A model generated the notes under the pieces. That model worked only from the letters and a program-made list of their open reading frames with translations. It was not told where the DNA came from and ran no database searches. Positions 4,859-6,464 of a DNA stretch of 6,464 nt are shown piece by piece (position 1 is the stretch's first letter; the number at the start of each line of letters is the position of its first letter). A program made the translations under genes and the position numbers. Source of the stretch: Nocardioidaceae bacterium (GTDB taxonomy: Bacteria > Actinomycetota > Actinomycetes > Propionibacteriales > Nocardioidaceae); the NCBI GenBank assembly GCA_025965395.1, contig JAOPXA010000248.1, forward strand, positions 1-6,464, read 5' to 3'.

Positions 4859-5613
4859 GCGACCACATCGTGATCACGACCGTTGATGGCGTGCTGCGCA
4901 TCGTCATCAACCGGCCCCAGCAGCTAGGTGCCGTGACGGGGCACATGCTCGACGCCGCGGCCGACGCGATCGAGAGTGCTGGCACCTCGGTGCGCGTGGT
5001 GGTCATCACCGGCACCGGTCGCGCGTTCTGCTCGGGCGCCGACCTCGCTACGCCCGCTTCGGAGGGCGGCAGCGTGCTCGCCGGCGGCAATCGGCTCATC
5101 CTCGCGATGACGGCGGCTCCGTTCCCCGTGATCGCAGCGATCAATGGGCTGGCGGCCGGGATAGGTGCCTCGATCGCCCTGGCAGCGGATCTGACACTGG
5201 CGGTCGACACCTCATACTTCCTGCTTGCTTTCGTCAACATCGGACTCATGCCTGATGGGGGAGCGACCGAGTTGGTAGCTGCGTCTATCGGCCGCGCTCG
5301 CGCCAATCGGATGGCGTTGCTCGGCGAGCGAGTCCAGGCTCCCGTTGCGGCCGAGATCGGCTTGATCCACAAGTCACTCGCGTCAGAGGCGTATGAGGAG
5401 GAGCTCGCCCTGCTTGTCGACAAACTCGCGCACGGGCCCACGCGCGCCTATGCCGCGACCAAGAAGGCACTCAACGCCAACACGTTGTCGCGCCTCGCGG
5501 AAAGCATCGAGCGCGAGAGTCTGGGTCAGGCCGAGCTGGTCGCGTCGGCGGACTACGCCGAAGGCAAGGCAGCCTTCCTGGAGAAGCGCCCTGCGCGGTT
5601 CACCGGCAACTGA
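4855..5613 (+). CDS. Enoyl-CoA hydratase/isomerase (crotonase) family protein, PaaG-like active site
   Basis: This is a 252-residue crotonase-fold, CoA-thioester-processing enzyme. Oxyanion-hole segments are visible as R-A-F-C-S-G-A-D-L (56-64) and N-G-L-A-A-G-I-G-A (97-105). The two catalytic glutamates of classical enoyl-CoA hydratase appear replaced, with Ser106 at the first position and Phe126 at the second by my alignment by eye. The protein instead has I-G-L-M-P-D134-G-G, as in PaaG-type and delta3-delta2 isomerases, where that Asp does the acid/base work. Double-bond isomerisation is thus more likely than hydration. The A-L-L-G-E-R stretch (154-159) also fits the PaaG group. The gene overlaps the hydrolase gene by 4 bp and is its operon partner. 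It ends 3 bp before the convergent unknown gene. Family is confident; isomerase activity is inference. Confidence 0.9.
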   Translation: MSDHIVITTVDGVLRIVINRPQQLGAVTGHMLDAAADAIESAGTSVRVVVITGTGRAFCSGADLATPASEGGSVLAGGNRLILAMTAAPFPVIAAINGLAAGIGASIALAADLTLAVDTSYFLLAFVNIGLMPDGGATELVAASIGRARANRMALLGERVQAPVAAEIGLIHKSLASEAYEEELALLVDKLAHGPTRAYAATKKALNANTLSRLAESIERESLGQAELVASADYAEGKAAFLEKRPARFTGN

Positions 5614-5616
5614 GCG

Positions 5617-6464
5617 CTAGCCGCGAATGCCGCCGACGCCGAGCACGGCGGCAAGTCCCAGGGCGCTGCGTGGGTGGTAGCCAGACGTCCAGAGACCCCC
5701 GTGTGCCGCGTGGTGCGCCTCGTCGAGCCAGGGTTCGGCGAGCGCGGGTGAGCCGGTGTGGAGGTCATGCACGAGCAAGGCGGCCATCAACGTGTTGCTC
5801 GTCGCGGGCTCGAACACCTCGACGCCGAACCGGTGGGCGCCCGCATACGCGGCCGCCAGGGCCTTGTTCTTGACCACTGATCGTGTGCGTGTGGCTGGTG
5901 CGACATTCATCGAGACGGTCGTGCCCACGTGGCGGGCGGCGGTCGCGCGCCAGCGATGGATGCGCTTGGCCAGCGCGTAGTTGGGACCCTGTTGGGGCAC
6001 CAGCGCGTCGCAGATGCCGGGGTCGGCGTCGGGTGGGTAGTTGCGCTGCAAGAGCGCACCTCGGCTGACGAGGCGCAGTGGGCGGCGAACGACCTTGGCG
6101 ACGCCGCGCTTGGCATACTCGGCGTTGGCCCGCGCGACATCGTCCGCCGGCACGGCAAACACGTCTGTGGGTGTGGCCAGGAAGGCGAGTGCGGTGTCGG
6201 GGCGTCGTGCGACGAGGTGTTGGGCGATGGCGTCGCCGGCCATCGCAACGCGTACGTGGGTGGCGCCATCGGCGTAGCAGTAGTTGCCAAGCACCAGGCG
6301 GCCGTCGAGCTCGTCGAGCCAACGGGCGAGCTCGGGGAGCTCGTGAATGAGGTCAGCGCCGTGGGTCGATCCTTCGCGGGTGGGCAGGTGGACGACTCCT
6401 GCGCCGCTCGCCGCCAACTGGCCGATCCTTTCCTGCAGGTCGGGACGCGGCAGGTCGACCGCGA
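5617..6464 (-). CDS. Unrecognised actinobacterial-type protein, C-terminal part (partial at right edge)
   Basis: The frame is open from the right edge to the TAG at the complement of 5617-5619, giving at least 282 residues. The TTG at 6417 is not a convincing start, because open coding sequence continues to the edge (A-V-D-L-P-R-P-D-L-Q-E-R-I-G-Q-L upstream of it). I do not recognise the family. Visible features are L-V-L-G-N-Y-C-Y-A-D-G followed by V-R-V-A-M-A-G-D; a basic stretch R-G-V-A-K-V-V-R-R-P-L-R-L; L-L-Q-R-N-Y-P-P-D-A-D; P-Q-Q-G-P-N-Y-A-L-A-K-R; and a C-terminal F-E-P-A-T-S-N-T-L-M-A-A-L-L-V. There is no clear transmembrane segment or signal in the visible part; the extreme C-terminus is Gly/Ala/Val-rich (A-L-G-L-A-A-V-L-G-V-G-G). 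It converges on the crotonase gene with a 3-bp gap, so it belongs to a different transcript. Codon use matches the neighbours. Confidence 0.8.
   Translation of the reverse strand, partial: AVDLPRPDLQERIGQLAASGAGVVHLPTREGSTHGADLIHELPELARWLDELDGRLVLGNYCYADGATHVRVAMAGDAIAQHLVARRPDTALAFLATPTDVFAVPADDVARANAEYAKRGVAKVVRRPLRLVSRGALLQRNYPPDADPGICDALVPQQGPNYALAKRIHRWRATAARHVGTTVSMNVAPATRTRSVVKNKALAAAYAGAHRFGVEVFEPATSNTLMAALLVHDLHTGSPALAEPWLDEAHHAAHGGLWTSGYHPRSALGLAAVLGVGGIRG

Noticed and set aside
5629..5652. GCCGCC...GGCGGC stem downstream of the crotonase gene as its terminator
   Set aside because: A 6-bp GC stem with a 12-nt loop and no U-tract, within the coding end of the convergent gene in very GC-rich DNA; not distinguishable from chance.
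1..6464. Search for tRNA, rRNA, CRISPR array, insertion sequence, integrase/attachment site or riboswitch
   Set aside because: No cloverleaf, periodic repeats, transposase or integrase motifs were seen by eye. The only notable repeat is the 17-bp pair at 381-397 and 492-508.

Overview
The window reads as chromosomal or large-plasmid DNA of a high-GC bacterium, most likely an actinomycete. The reasons are GC-rich third codon positions, GTG/ATG starts, tightly packed genes, and a gene set typical of actinobacterial catabolic clusters. The species cannot be fixed from the sequence. No rRNA, tRNA, CRISPR array, transposase or phage gene is visible. No stretch over 300 bases lacks a gene.

Layout, left to right: (1) the 3' part of a phosphotriesterase-family metallohydrolase (+), cut by the left edge; (2) a 107-bp convergent junction with a long imperfect hairpin, bracketed by a 17-bp direct repeat that covers the stop codons of both flanking genes; (3) a nitronate monooxygenase/FabK-like flavoprotein (-); (4) divergent from it, an acyl-CoA-dehydrogenase-fold flavin monooxygenase of the HsaA/DszC type (+); (5) a convergent two-gene unit (-), a 4-oxalocrotonate-tautomerase-like protein followed by an HSDL2-like short-chain dehydrogenase; (6) divergent from that unit, a two-gene operon (+), an alpha/beta hydrolase and a crotonase-fold enzyme with overlapping stop and start (ATGA); (7) an unrecognised protein (-), cut by the right edge.

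Taken together, hydroxylation, ketone/alcohol oxidoreduction, tautomerisation, hydrolytic cleavage and CoA-thioester isomerisation look like parts of a degradation route for a cyclic or aromatic substrate (steroid-, terpene- or aromatic-like). This is inference from the families. The substrate is unknown, and neither the flavin reductase a group D monooxygenase normally needs, nor a CoA ligase, nor a regulator lies in the window. Two divergent intergenic regions (about 1447-1557 and 3899-3991) are the likely control points.

The most unusual non-coding feature is the 381-508 junction. It looks as if two convergent genes once shared a CTAG stop overlap and were later pushed apart by a hairpin-bearing segment.
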